Shown here piece after piece: positions 35,641 to 47,230 of a DNA stretch of 64,000 nucleotides. The position numbers and the translations under genes were made by a program. The notes below the pieces were generated by a model. It had not been told where the DNA came from. It ran no database searches and saw only the letters and a list, made by a program, of their open reading frames with translations. Origin of the DNA: Stenocarpella maydis. Lineage: Eukaryota > Ascomycota > Sordariomycetes > Diaporthales > Diaporthaceae. Each line of letters starts with the position of its first letter. Positions within the stretch are counted from its first letter, which is position 1. Location of the stretch: the NCBI GenBank assembly GCA_002270565.1, contig NQMI01000131.1:1-64000 (forward strand), read 5' to 3'.

Positions 35641-38600
35641 CATTCTGGCACAAATTAACGAGGTTGGATGGAATAAGCGACAACTGACAGGGGTGAGTAA
35701 GTTTCGTTTGTTAGACACAGCGGCTGTATTAGGGGAGAGTTGCCGTGCATGGTACGGCTGCAAACGAGTCCGAAAGCTACTGAGAAGTTCTGGTCCAGAC
35801 CGAACAATGCTGCACAAGTATTGCATAACTAAACGCCGGAGCCCAGCCCCACAGTTTTCAATGCAAATCTGGAGCCGTAGGTTATGATGTTCAGGACATC
35901 AAAGTTTCCTCTCAGCCTCCGTAAAAGCAAGGTTTTTACAACGGCTGTGCCCCCTCCTCGAGCGTTTGATCTACCGATATCCTGGCAGTAGTCAGGAGCG
36001 TGACCCAGCAGCCAGACCGCTCTGCCAAAAAAGCCGCTGGTAACTCCCCAAGTCTCACCAAAACCCTTCTTGTTAGTATCGCAATTATTTCGCAACCACA
36101 CCGCGTGTACTTAATTTTTATTACACATAGATATTAAAGAGAAGTGTCTGATTGGAACGATGTTAATATATCTGCTAGTATCGATGGTTGTGGTGGTGAA
36201 ATAGCTGGTTTAGTTGCGTGGTCCGGATTCAGGTACTTAGCTAGCGGCGGTTTCTTTTGCAGAGCGGGCTGGCAGCCTGGGCGGCAAGTGCAGGAAGATC
36301 CAATATTGTCCAGGGTTGTCCCGGAACATGCCGAAACACTGTGCTTCGGAAGCCGAAACCCCCTGAACTTCAACACATAAACTACATACTGTGTAGTACC
36401 TTCGGAGCAGACACATGATGAACACGTACGCAGGATCTGGCCGAGAAGAGCACTGGGCAGCTTTGCTATTACCAGTGAGATGTTTTTCTGATGATGGAAA
36501 TGCAGGCCTTGCAAGGGAAAGAGACGACTTTTTTTTTCTTCTTTTAACCGGCCTTGAACCTGAATTTCTTCGTGTAATGAGGTGAGGTAAATAATTACAA
36601 CGCCGTGTTCAACTTGGCCCTCTCGTATGAAAGTGTGATAAGCTCGAGGCCGTCCAGGTATTGGATATGAGAAAAGGAGATTATGCAAGGGTGGCTTCCG
36701 GTGCCAGGGTCCTACATTCGCTCCCTTGACATTCCAAATCCAAGCCCATCAGCAAATCGCCCGGAGTTTTGACCACCATGGTGCCATCGCTGTCACTATG
36801 TCACGTGACAGAGCTGGCTCAGTGAAGCTCCAGGGAAGATAGATCCACCCACGCCCGTGAGCGTAGGCTGAGGTCTCATGTAGTGGCTTCCTGCACGTGG
36901 ATTCAACACTCTGCAGGGCTTCCAGCAGATACCTAGTTCACACATTGGTAATCCCATATCTTTCAGTATACTGGGCTGAGTACTCAAGAGTATTGCGCCA
37001 AGCTGGGAATAAAGTAAATCTCGCACGTAGTTGAGCGAAATCGAGATGAGGCCGTTCCTGATAAACACCTACCTAGGTCTTGTTAGCCCGGCAGCCTACA
37101 TATGCAGCGGCTTCCACAAAGATTACGGACATAACAGCTGTGAACAATGATTCATCGGATTCTAATTCAGTCTTCAACATTCCGGTCAGACCAAATAAAC
37201 ATGTATGCTTCTTTGCCGTGCAAGCTGTGAGGAAAGGCTTGCGAATTCTGGTTGTGGTTTAGATCTGAATGCTCCTCCTGAAGTCATGGACTCGGATGGC
37301 CCAATCTTAGCACCAATTGCCTCGTTTGCTTGCTTCCAGCCCGTCTTCTTTGCACTGCGTCCTGGCCGACGCAATATGTTTCTGTTGTGTAACCCGGACG
37401 TCACGTTTCACTCTGTACTGTGCAAAGAGCCCAACCGTCTTTGCTGCTAAAATGCTGACTTCCTCATCAAGCTGGTGACGTAAACCTGGAGCTATGAAAC
37501 CGAGTATATGATGCGGCCTGTTGACGAGTGTGCTGTCAGAAAGCACATGCCCAGGTTCATGTGTATATTAGTTGGGTCAACCCCGGCTTTGGTAAAATTC
37601 AGTTGATCGCATTGGTCACTGGGTTTGAGTAGCATTAGAAGTTACTCTGAAGAACTGAGGAACGAAAGTGATTGATCCGGTTCTCACTTGCCTGTTGACT
37701 TTGCATTACCATTCCTTCATGCTTGAACACTGGTGCCCATCACTCCCCAGTGGGTCAACTGGTGGCCCTCTGTAGCCCAGGAGCTGTCTCCACATTGAAT
37801 TATGCTGTGACCCCTAGCCATATAATGAGAGTTCTACCCGTGGTTTATCTACCGGCCATTTGGCATACTGGTGAGGCGCTTTCTCGCAAGTCAAGGCACC
37901 GGACCCTATCTATTTCTATCGCCATTTTCTCTGACTTTATGCACAGGGGACTGTGACGGCATTGCTACCCATGAAGACACACGATTCCATAGTGCTAAAA
38001 GCAGAGTACGAGGAACTATGCCGGGAGAGTCGCGTAATGACAGGTTGCAGATGAGTGCAGGAAGGGAACGTAAGCAACACATCTGAAAATGCAGCTTTCC
38101 AAGCTCAGGCTTGCGCATACGCCAAGGGGGAACCAGCTGCCTCATACTCCAGCGCCTGTTCCTGCGGGCCTCTGAAAATCGCACTGGAAGATGGACGAGA
38201 GCTCTCCCATGGCATCTGGATTAACTCCGGGGGGCGCTGGACTATCCGGCTCGGGGAAGTAGAGGTGGCCCTGCAGGGCAGGATGGGCGAAGACAAAGGG
38301 TGGCATACTTGGATGCTCAAGGAGGTATTACCGATAGGAATCAGAATCGGTCGAATGCATTCCTCTTGCACGTGGAGTAGATTTAGTTTTGGGTCAGCAG
38401 ATTCGAACTGGATGGCGTGCTAAAGGCCGACTTCTGGGTATAGTAATTGTGTACCTAGTTATTGGTGTAGTTAACTATACAAGGCGATTTGGTGTAAACA
38501 CTCGATGTATGGGAAAGCATTGCTAAGGATGACGGGTATGCAGTGTCTCTAATGTTGCTCTAGATGCATGTACCGGGGTTTTTATTTATTTTCATCTTCA

Positions 38601-38832
38601 TCTTCATTTTCATTTTTAAAAATGGCAATGCTCTTCGCTTGGTAGGTAGTTCCAGGGGAACAATAAGCCAAGATGACAGCAGTATGGGCCGGTGGCTCAC
38701 AAAGCGTCAACGGCTCGACGGGTGGGCCGGGCTAATAAGCACGCCAAGGGCCAGCGCAGCGCACGGACCAAGCTGCTCTTCCCAAGCAGGTGTCACGTTC
38801 TTGGTGACCTCTTCCCAAATTTTCGAGACGCG

Positions 38833-38890
38833 CTCTGCCTGCCTGCCTGCCTGCCTGTATTGCTTTGCCACCGCGGTACCCGACAGGGCA

Positions 38891-38921
<31 letters not shown>
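38833..38921. repeat. (CCTG)n microsatellite and T28 run
   Basis: Five tandem CCTG units at about 38838-38858 and an uninterrupted run of 28 T at 38894-38921, 185 bp upstream of the RING-gene start codon. Poly(dA:dT) tracts exclude nucleosomes, so the T run may be part of the promoter. Confidence 0.8.
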
Positions 38922-38922
<1 letters not shown>

Positions 38923-39106
38923 TCACTACTCAACTCTGCCAGGCTGCCTACTATTGAGATACGGCGACCAAGCCACGATCATCCACCGATGGAGTACTCC
39001 TCCGTCGCCATCTGACCATCACCGTCGGCGTCTTGTCACTGCGCCGCCAGCCTGTTTTGCGCATGCGAGCAACACCACCACCACCCTTCCCTCTTGATCG
39101 CAGACC

Positions 39107-42100
39107 ATGGCGGCAGCCTACGTGACAGTGACTCCTGCTCTGGCAGAGCTCATAAGGTCTGCGTCCCAACTCGGACCGCTTTTCGCGACACACGAGCTGA
39201 CATCAATCCCAGCTCCTTGCCACAGGATGAGGTCCCGATTAAGCTTCGCTGCGCCATCTGCAGCAAGCTGGCCGTGAATGCCTTCAGGACGCCGTGCTGC
39301 GAGCAGATGATCTGCGAGAATTGCAAGTAGTCCGCCTTCTACGGCATGAGACCTCAAGTCCGCTGACAAGAACAGGCAAACTGGCTCTCCGATCAACATG
39401 TCCCGTCTGCGAGCATACTCCAATGTCGGCTGACGACTGCAAACCTAACAAGGCTCTTCGAATGACAACCAAGGCTTTCCTGAAGACTGCAGAGAAAAAG
39501 AGAGATAGCTCTCAGGCCAAGGAACCAACGCCAATCACACCCGTCGATACAAAACCTACCCCGACACCTACCATATCCGATGATAAACCATCCATGGAAG
39601 AAGCGAATGCAGAAGTATCGGCCGCCGCCGCCGCCCAGGATAAGCAGCAGGATGGCGAGCAACCTCCTCAGGCGGATGCCCCTCCGGCCGAGCAGACCGC
39701 TGCCCTGGATACCACGGAGCCGAACGCCGGGCACACGTCTGCAACTGAAGTTGAGGTTTGCGCAGCCCCTGGTTCCTACACAAGAACTGCACTGACTCTA
39801 CTACAGAACGAGCCGTCGGGTGAGCGAGGGGAGGCCGAGAACCCGGAAGACAACCAAACGGAAGAGCAGACCGAACTGGACGAGGACAGAGGAGACGCCG
39901 AGGCAGCGCCAGAGGATGCAGATGGCTCTGCGAATAACAAAGACAACAGCCAGCAGAATCCATCCTTCCCTAATGCCCTTGGCTTTGGTGGTGGCATGAG
40001 CGGATCGTTCCCCAACATGAACTTCGGTGGTGACTTCAACCAGATGCAGATGATGATGGCCATGCAGAATGGGATGGCGCCCAACTTTGGCGCGTTCCCC
40101 ATGATGGGTAAGCAGACATGTGGATTCGCCACCTAGCAGGGCCCCAGGCTGACAGGAGCCACACAGGAATGTCAGGAATGATGGACCCCTCGATGATGAA
40201 CATGTACCAGATGAGCAATGGCTTCGGACCAGGCATGGACATGAGCATGATGAACGGCGGCATGGGAGGGTTCAATGGTGGCATGGGCGCCGATGGTAAC
40301 TGGAACGGACCGCAAACGTGGAATAACGGCCAGAATAATTACAATCATCCAAATGCTTCGGGCATGGGTAACGGTGATTTTGGAGACTTTAACTCTGCCT
40401 ACCAAGCAGGATACAATCAAGGTAATTTTGGCCCTCACAACCAATTCAATGCCTATCGCGGGAGGGGCTTCTATCGAGGCGGCCGAGGGTTCCGTGGCCG
40501 CGGCAATTTCAATAACTTCGGCCGCGGGGGGTTTGGCTATGGGCAGCAGGGCAATTTCCAGGGCCAGAACTACATGAACCAGCAAGATGGCTCGAACATG
40601 ATGGACAAGGACCCAAATGGCCCTCAGCCGCTTCCCAACGTATCCTCGGGTGAAGGCGATGGGGACAAGACTGTCGATGAGTTTGGCCGTACCATCCGCC
40701 CCGAAGCGAGCCAGGACGGCGTGCAAAATGGCGAAAAGACGGAATCGGTAAATGAGAATGGGGACGGCAACACTAAGCCAGAAGCTTCAGGAGCAGGACC
40801 CGGCAGTGCGGCCGGCCACGGTCAGCCCAACGACACGGACAGAGCAGCTTCGATTGCCGCCGGCGCCGGCGGTGGTGACCCGGCTCTTGGGCCGAACGGC
40901 AACTTTGTACCTGCAGACCCAAGTATGAGACCAGGTTCAGGACCGCCGTTTGGCGTCAACCATGCCCGCGGTGGGAACTTTGGGGCAATGCCACCCCCAG
41001 CAAACCCCGTGCCAGACGTACCTCTTAATGCACCGAAGGGACCAAAAGCGATGCGTCAGGGGTTGCCAAACACCAGCCTGCTTAACCTACGAGCCAGGGG
41101 ATACCAGATCCCCGGTAGCGAGAACTTCAAGAGGGTCCAGAGCCCTAGCACCCCGGCAAACGGCCCTGGCACTCCAGTTGACAATGAGCGTGAGCACCAT
41201 AGGTCGCGGAGTAGTTCTCCTCACAAGGGGGATTCCGAGCACCACCGCGAGCGGAGCACGAGCAGAAGCAAAGGCAGCCGGGACCAGGACCGAGACAAGA
41301 GCCGTCACAGAGACCGACACGGCCGAGACCGTGATCGCTCCGAGTCACCAGCTCCCTCGCGAAGCCGTAGCGAAGAGCGTAGAGATCGCAAACGCAAGAG
41401 CCGCCGGGACCATTCCGCCTCGGACGGCGAGCGAGACTACGACAGGGAACGGCGCCATCGCCACCGCAGCAGTAAGAAGCACCTCGACGAAGAAGAGGAG
41501 CCCAAGTCACGATCGTCCAGGGACGAGAAATACGGCGACCGGTCCAGGTCCGCCTCGCCCGCTGGGCCACGCAAGGCGAGCCACCGCAGCAGTCGCAAGG
41601 AGAGAGACTCTGAGAAACGCCGTGACCGTGACAGGGACCGCGAGAGGGATTACACTGACGAAGACCGAGACCACAAGCGAAAGTCCAGTCATCGCTCATC
41701 ACACCGAGACAGAGACCGCGATCACGACCGGTCTGATCGATCTGACCGGGATAGAGACAGGGACCGAGAGAAGGACAAAGACAAGGAGCGGCGGCGGGAA
41801 CGCGACCGGGAGCGTGACAAGGAGCGCGAGAAGCGGCACGGCAAGCGCTCCACCGCCGAGCCACCGACCCCCACGGAGCCGGCAGATGATGTGAAGCCCT
41901 TCAACCCGCCCACCGGCCCCAGGGGCAGCATATCCAAGAACTTCTCAATCTTCAACGCGCCGAAGGGCCTCGAAATCAAGGGTGCATTCGCAAAGAACTC
42001 GACCAGCGGCCCCTCGTCCTCGTCCTCCTCGGCAAAGCAGCCGCCCTCTGGCCCCGCCGCAGACCGGAATCGGGACAAGGGCAGGGACAGGGACGGCCGG

Positions 42101-42364
42101 CGGCCGTCGTCGTCGGCGTCCAAGCCGTCGGGGCTCGACCCGCACGCGGCGGAGCGCGAGCGGCGCAACCGCGAGCGGCTGCTGAAGGAGACGCAGCGAC
42201 TCGCGCAGTTTACAGGACGGAAGCGCCGCAGCGCCGAGGACGCGGGCGGAGGCTCCGACGCCAAGAGAAGCCGGACGCGCAGGGGCGGCCAGGTCGTCGA
42301 CGAGGATGACGAGGCAAGGCTAAAGAAGAGCGAGGCGGAGAGGGAGGAGAGCAGGTGGGGTTAG
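39107..42364 (+). CDS. RING-finger protein with Met/Gly-rich, RGG and RS/RD-rich regions (RBBP6/Mpe1-like RING)
   Basis: Probable nuclear E3 ligase or RNA-processing factor. Four exons fit: 39107..39156, 39213..39326, 39371..40107 and 40167..42364, giving 1032 residues. Exon 2 carries the RING start (CAICSKLAVNAF, then PCCEQMICENC) and exon 3 completes it with CPVCEHTPMSADDC; the closest pattern is the RING of RBBP6/Mpe1, but the DWNN domain of that family is absent. Then follow an acidic Ala/Glu/Gln-rich region, a Met/Gly/Asn-rich low-complexity stretch (MMMAMQNGM), RGG-like repeats (RGRGFYRGGRGFRGRG), and a long Arg/Ser/Asp/Glu alternating region ending in a helical basic tail (AERERRNRERLLKETQRLAQ). 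The 3' two introns are clear; the first (GTCTGC donor) is less certain, an alternative donor at 39122 gives a shorter N-terminus. Confidence 0.85.
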
Positions 42365-43594
42365 AGGGACACACACGCCGAGGTTTCGGCCTGCGGAGAG
42401 TCCTCTTGTCGCAAGGGGAAATCTCGTCTGCCTGGGAACGAACTATGAGAGTGGTTTGGACCTTTGTGGAAGGGATATGACTAGAGGACGGGAGTCGAGT
42501 GTTCAAACTGAACCAGAGTCTCGAAGGTGGCCTGGGGTGTGGGGGGGGGGGTGTGGATGGATGCGTGCCAAAAACTTATCAGATTCGCTTTCGCAGGCCA
42601 TGATATAGATGTGAGGGCATTTCTGTCGAATGTTCTCGGTCAAATACGTTGTCCTCACGCAACAGCTGTTGCGCTTGAGCACGAAAAGACCACTTCGTCC
42701 TTGGCGCAAGTGCAGGGACCAAAAAGATAGATGGGGATAGGTGGGAGGCGGAGACTTACTTGATCAAGATCGTGTCGGCGAGCACTTGTTATCCGAGGGC
42801 AAGCAATCCAATTCGTTTTGAGGGGGGGGGGACAGGTACGAACGAGTCCATAATGTACAAGTAGCCAGCCCATTCCTGGGCACACGGAGCGCTTAGCAAT
42901 TCGCGATGCTCTCCGGCTGAACAGAGCAGACAATTAATTCCAAGTCAATTCGTCTCCTTTGCATCAACAGATATACTTGCACTCCCAGGGAGGAGGGAGC
43001 ATGGGCCGCTACGTACATTTCACTAAGCAACCTTGGCTAAGAAGGTCAATGAAAAACGCGAAAAAGAAAGGAAGAAAAAAAAATTTCTCCTGCTCCCTCA
43101 CTACAACTCTCCCACCATGACGAGGACACCCGCTCGAAACAACAAGTTGTGGTGCTGAGTCGATGTCCAACGGGTTCTGTCAAGGGAGCTGTAAATTCAT
43201 GGATGATTCGTGGCAGGCATATGTGACAAGCGCAGTCCCTTTCCGTAGGTTACAGGCCAGTCATGACCTTCAACAAATGTGTCTGTGTGTGAACCATGGC
43301 TGGCGTTTTGTGGGAGCATACGGTAGACACGACCCTACATTCCGGCGCTCAGTCATAAGCTCAAGAAAACAGTAAAGTCAGGAATCCTTATCACTCATGA
43401 TGACGGTGGGCAGTGGATCTCGTAAAAGGTATGTATTATTGGGGACATTGCCCTCGGTACAACGAATAAACAAAGCTCCTGACGCCGGGCCCCGATCCTT
43501 TGTAGTCCCATTCCATCCACGAAAATTCCCGAATGCCGTAGCTCATCATGCTCGTAACCATTTTTCTCCAGCCTGTCTCGGAAAGCAAGGCAAT
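42365..43594. other. Convergent intergenic region, RING gene / Hsp104
   Basis: Contains only 3' flanks as far as can be seen. G runs occur at 42541-42550 and 42822-42830, and an A-rich tract at 43060-43083. No gene. Confidence 0.6.
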
Positions 43595-46372
43595 TTAGTC
43601 GTAGATATCCTCATCCATGGAATCCTCCCCGACAATCTCCTCCACAGCATCCTCCTCTTCGTCTACCGACATCTCCGCGTCAGAGCTGTCGGTGTGGTTT
43701 GGAAGGACAGTGATCTTGTTGTCGATCAGCTCAACGCGGGCAGTCTCGCCATTCTGGATGTTGCCCTTGAGTATGAGCACAGCCAGCTTGTTGAGCACCT
43801 CCTTCTCGATGAGACGCGACAGCGGCCGAGCACCATAGGCAGGTGAGTATCCGGCGTTGCCGAGGTAGTCCTTGGCTTCCTCAGACACCTCAATCTTGAC
43901 GTTTCGGTCATTGTCGTCGAGCCGCTTCTGGACCTCGCTGATGCGCAGGTCAACGATCTTGCGGATCTCCTTCTTGGTGAGGCGGTTGAAGATGACTATC
44001 GAGTTGATACGGTTCAAGAACTCGGGCAGGAAGTAGTTCCGCAGCGCGTTCATGACAAGCTCGCGGGTGGTCGGGTCGATCTTTCCGTCCTTGGCATTGG
44101 GACGAGCGAGGTACTCGGCACCCAAGTTGGAAGTCATGACGACGATGCAGTTTCGGGCATCGACAACGCGTCCTTGGCCATCGGTAATGCGGCCATCGTC
44201 CATGAGTTGCAACAGGACTGTGAGGATCTCCTTCGCCGCCTTCTCAACCTCGTCGAAGAGAAGGATGGAGAAGGGCTTGCGACGAAGAGCCTCAGTCAGT
44301 TGGCCACCTGCATCGTGTCCGACGTAGCCGGGTGGTGCACCAATCATGCGGCTAAGTGCGTGGCGCTCTTGGTACTCGGACATGTCGAACCGGATCATGG
44401 CCTTGGGGTCATCGAACAGGAACTCAGCAAGGGCTTTGGTAAGCAGCGTCTTACCCGTTCCTGATGGACCGCAGAACAGGAAGCTTGGTGGCTGGTTGGG
44501 GTTGCTGAGACCCGAGCGCTGGAGACGGATAGCATTGGAGACAGCCTGTACAGCCTCCTTTTGGCCGACGACAATCTTGCCAAGAGCATGCTCCATCTTC
44601 AGCAGCTTGTCCTTCTCGGTTGTCTTGAGTCGAGTGACCGGAATTCCGGTCCAGCGAGAAACAATCTCATTGATCTGGTCGGGTCCGACGACATCGGTAA
44701 TCATGGAGCCACCTCCATCCATTGGGTTGCTGTGCAGGGCGGCATCGGCCGCAGCCTTCTCCTTCTCGAGCCGCTTGATGGTGGCCTCCTGCTCGGGAAT
44801 GGCGTAGTACTGCAGGTCGGCGGCCCGGGCGTGATCACCGATCCGGCTCATTTCCTCCGTCTTGACCTTGAGCTGCTCAAGCTTCATCTTGGCCTCCTGG
44901 ATGTCCTTGCCACGCTTCCTCTCGCTCTCGTACTTCTCGCGCAGAGGGCGCAGCTCATCCTCGACATTTGCAGCGTCTTGCTTGGCCTGTTGGAGACGAG
45001 CCTTGGATGCGTCATCCTTCTCGCGCGACAAGGCGTGGATCTCAATCTTGAGTTGTCTCAGACGCCGCTCGAGACTATCAATGATTTCAGGCTGGGACTC
45101 CCTCGCCACCCGCACCGCTGCTGCCGCCTCGTCAATGAGGTCTACGGCAGAATCAGGTAGGCGACGGGAAGTGAGGTACCGAGCTGCGAGGCTGGCGGCG
45201 GAGACGATGGCGGCGTCAGCGATGTTGACACCGTGATGGACTTCGTATTTCTCCTTCAGGCCTCGCAGAATGGAAATGGTCTCGGGGATTGAGGGCTCCT
45301 TGACGATGACTTGTTGGAAACGACGCTCGAAGGCAGCGTCCTTCTCGATGTACTTGCGGTACTCGGCCAGCGTCGTGGCGCCGATACAGTGCAGCTGGCC
45401 ACGAGCAAGCATGGGCTTGAGCAGGTTGGCAGCATCCATGCCTCCCTCTCCTGAGGAGCCAGCGCCCATGAGGAGGTGGATCTCGTCGACGAAGAGCACG
45501 ATCATATCCTTGGACTCCTGGATCTCCTTCAATACACCCTTCATTCTCTCCTCAAACTCACCCCGGTACTTGCTGCCAGCAACCAAAGCACCGACGTCGA
45601 GCGAGAGCAGTTTGCACTGGGCCAGGTTGTCGGGCACATCGGCGTTGACGATCCGCTGTGCCAGACCCTCGACGACGGTGGTCTTGCCGACACCTGGCTC
45701 GCCAATGAGGACGGGGTTGTTCTTTGTCCGACGAGACAGGATACGGACGACTCTCCTGATCTCTTCTTCACGGCCGATGACAGGGTCGATCTTGCCCTCC
45801 CGTGCCATGGCGGTCATGTCGATGGTGAACTTGGCGAGGTTCTCAGACTCCTCCTCGGTGTCGGCCGTCTTGGAGTCGACCCGTTTTGTGCCACGGATGG
45901 CCTGCACGGCATCCTGAACAAGCTTTGCCTTGGGGATGTTTGCCTCCTTGAGGCAGCTGGCGATGGTGGAGTCCTCTGCTAGTGCTGTGATGAGGTGGTC
46001 GACGGCGATGTAGGTATCTTTTTGGACCTTCTGCAGCTCCGTGGCCTTGCGGAGGACCGTGTTGAAGGACGGGGCCATGGAGACATTCTCCGGGGGTGGG
46101 TCCTGACTGGGCAGGCGGACGAGCGTCTTCTTGAGGGCCCGGTCAAAGAGCTGCGGGTCACCATGTGCTCGCTCGATGACCTGCCGCATGAGGGTGCTGC
46201 TGCTGGAGGTAGGGCCATTCTGCTGGTCCTTGGACTGATCTGGAGGAGGCTCGAGCAGAGACACGGCCAGGTGGACTGGCAGGAGTTGGCTGTGTGCGTA
46301 TTGCTCTGCCAGGGCCATGGCGTCCTCCAAAGCCTTCTTGGCCCGGTCTGTAAACTCCATTTTCGAATTCAT
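43595..46372 (-). CDS. HSP104: Hsp104/ClpB-type protein disaggregase (Hsp98 in Neurospora)
   Basis: Cytosolic/nuclear hexameric AAA+ chaperone that, with Hsp70/Hsp40, pulls proteins out of aggregates and gives acquired thermotolerance. One uninterrupted exon encodes 925 residues from [18 protein letters not shown]. Order: Clp N-domain (1-~160), first AAA domain with Walker A GEPGVGKT (224-231), Walker B and pore loop ([14 protein letters not shown]), a coiled-coil middle domain (~410-530, including [20 protein letters not shown]), second AAA domain with GPSGTGKT and pore loop [10 protein letters not shown], and an acidic C-terminal extension ending [10 protein letters not shown], as in eukaryotic Hsp104. 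Length fits the family (900-930). Divergent from Mhr1 across an 858-bp promoter with heat-shock-element-like arrays, so heat induction is expected. Confidence 0.97.
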   Translation of the reverse strand: MNSKMEFTDRAKKALEDAMALAEQYAHSQLLPVHLAVSLLEPPPDQSKDQQNGPTSSSSTLMRQVIERAHGDPQLFDRALKKTLVRLPSQDPPPENVSMAPSFNTVLRKATELQKVQKDTYIAVDHLITALAEDSTIASCLKEANIPKAKLVQDAVQAIRGTKRVDSKTADTEEESENLAKFTIDMTAMAREGKIDPVIGREEEIRRVVRILSRRTKNNPVLIGEPGVGKTTVVEGLAQRIVNADVPDNLAQCKLLSLDVGALVAGSKYRGEFEERMKGVLKEIQESKDMIVLFVDEIHLLMGAGSSGEGGMDAANLLKPMLARGQLHCIGATTLAEYRKYIEKDAAFERRFQQVIVKEPSIPETISILRGLKEKYEVHHGVNIADAAIVSAASLAARYLTSRRLPDSAVDLIDEAAAAVRVARESQPEIIDSLERRLRQLKIEIHALSREKDDASKARLQQAKQDAANVEDELRPLREKYESERKRGKDIQEAKMKLEQLKVKTEEMSRIGDHARAADLQYYAIPEQEATIKRLEKEKAAADAALHSNPMDGGGSMITDVVGPDQINEIVSRWTGIPVTRLKTTEKDKLLKMEHALGKIVVGQKEAVQAVSNAIRLQRSGLSNPNQPPSFLFCGPSGTGKTLLTKALAEFLFDDPKAMIRFDMSEYQERHALSRMIGAPPGYVGHDAGGQLTEALRRKPFSILLFDEVEKAAKEILTVLLQLMDDGRITDGQGRVVDARNCIVVMTSNLGAEYLARPNAKDGKIDPTTRELVMNALRNYFLPEFLNRINSIVIFNRLTKKEIRKIVDLRISEVQKRLDDNDRNVKIEVSEEAKDYLGNAGYSPAYGARPLSRLIEKEVLNKLAVLILKGNIQNGETARVELIDNKITVLPNHTDSSDAEMSVDEEEDAVEEIVGEDSMDEDIYD

Positions 46373-46500
46373 GATGAATTATGTGATGGTTGGCGTAAAA
46401 GGAAAAGACAAAAGCATGTACGTGTTTGCGGAAAGCACGGGGTATCAATCAGCAGTCATAAGAGCTGAGCGTCGCGGAAATCAAAAGAAAAACAGAAATT

Positions 46501-46505
46501 AGGGG
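46501..46505 (+). promoter_or_regulatory. STRE-like AGGGG box
   Basis: AGGGG, the core of the stress response element bound by Msn2/4-type factors in yeast, about 130 bp upstream of the Hsp104 start codon. A five-base match, so suggestive only in this stress-gene context. Confidence 0.25.
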
Positions 46506-46565
46506 AAGTGAATTGAATAGGTATGGACAGCGTTTGCTGGTTCGTGTTCCTGTTCGCTGATGAGC

Positions 46566-46593
46566 TTCCTGTCACTCTGCGAAGGGCGAGGAA
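46566..46593. promoter_or_regulatory. Gapped heat-shock element
   Basis: TTC at 46566, GAA at 46581 and GAA at 46591 sit at offsets 0, 15 and 25, exactly the 5-bp register and orientation of alternating nTTCn/nGAAn HSE units. Located about 195-220 bp upstream of the Hsp104 ATG. Confidence 0.4.
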
Positions 46594-46854
46594 GTTATTT
46601 GTAGTTGATGAGTTGAGACGAGCTGTTGCCTGGGAGCCCCGAGGTGCGATAGATTTATCGAGGCTGTGCAGTGGAGCCGTAGATTTGATCAGAATGGCCT
46701 GGACAGAGATTCCCAGTTTTCAACGAGGTCGACTGCAGTCTACGGATTTCGAGCTGAAGCTGGCAGTGGCTGGCGTGAGCTGGCACAGGATCAGATCATA
46801 CCAGAGCTTGCTAGAGCCTGCTCGACGTCATTGGTTGGGCAGGAGGCAGCACTT

Positions 46855-46890
46855 GGAAGCATCTGGAAGCTACAGGAAAGCTGCGGGAAG
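46855..46890. promoter_or_regulatory. Step-type heat-shock element array
   Basis: GAA triplets at 46856, 46866, 46876 and 46887 recur every 10 (once 11) bases, which is the step-type HSE spacing (same-orientation nTTCn/nGAAn units separated by 5 bp) recognised by fungal Hsf1. Reads as TTC units on the strand of Hsp104, ~485-520 bp upstream of its ATG; could also act on Mhr1. Confidence 0.4.
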
Positions 46891-47230
46891 CAACGGCAAG
46901 AGACCCACGCATGTGCCTTGCAACGGCCAACTGCCAGCTGCCGACTGTCAACCGCCAACCCAGCGGCCTTGGAGCAAGCTCAAACCAACCCGAACCCTCC
47001 TGCCCGCCACCACCCGTGCACCCCCCAACCCCCAACCTTGCATACTAAGTGCTCCGTACTCCGTAGACCCCAGCAGCATCGGGCTGGCGATAAGCGATAA
47101 CCCACCTACACGGCCCCCACGAGATGTGCTTAGCTAAGGGCCATTGGGTGCGCCTCTGGAAATTCTGTCTGCTCGGCGCGTTGGCGGCGAAGTCACGGTG
47201 CCGACCGAACTCGACACACAACCAGCCGCC

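Larger units (their letters stand above)
34573..39106. other. 4.5-kb gene-poor intergenic region
   Basis: No gene supported on either strand; ORFs are short, mostly start at non-ATG codons and lack recognisable motifs. Contains two small AT-rich patches (35480-35640 and 36080-36170), a T/C-rich tract at 38579-38622 and repeats at 38833-38858 and 38894-38921 upstream of the RING gene. Includes the promoter of the secreted-protein gene (left end) and of the RING gene (right end). Confidence 0.55.
46373..47230. other. Divergent promoter region, Hsp104 / Mhr1
   Basis: No coding sequence. Holds two HSE-like arrays and an STRE-like AGGGG, given separately, plus two ACTCCGTA-type boxes at 47051-47066. 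Confidence 0.6.

Noticed and set aside
38399..38412. ATTCGAAC string resembling a reversed tRNA B box
   Set aside because: Flanks do not pair as a T stem and no A box or acceptor stem is found at the right distance.
38055..38423. 122-codon open frame in the gene-poor region
   Set aside because: Starts at GTG, no recognisable motif, no splice partners; not enough to call a gene.
40950..41894. 314-codon open frame in another frame of the RING gene
   Set aside because: Arises from the Arg/Asp/Glu codon repeats of the real frame.
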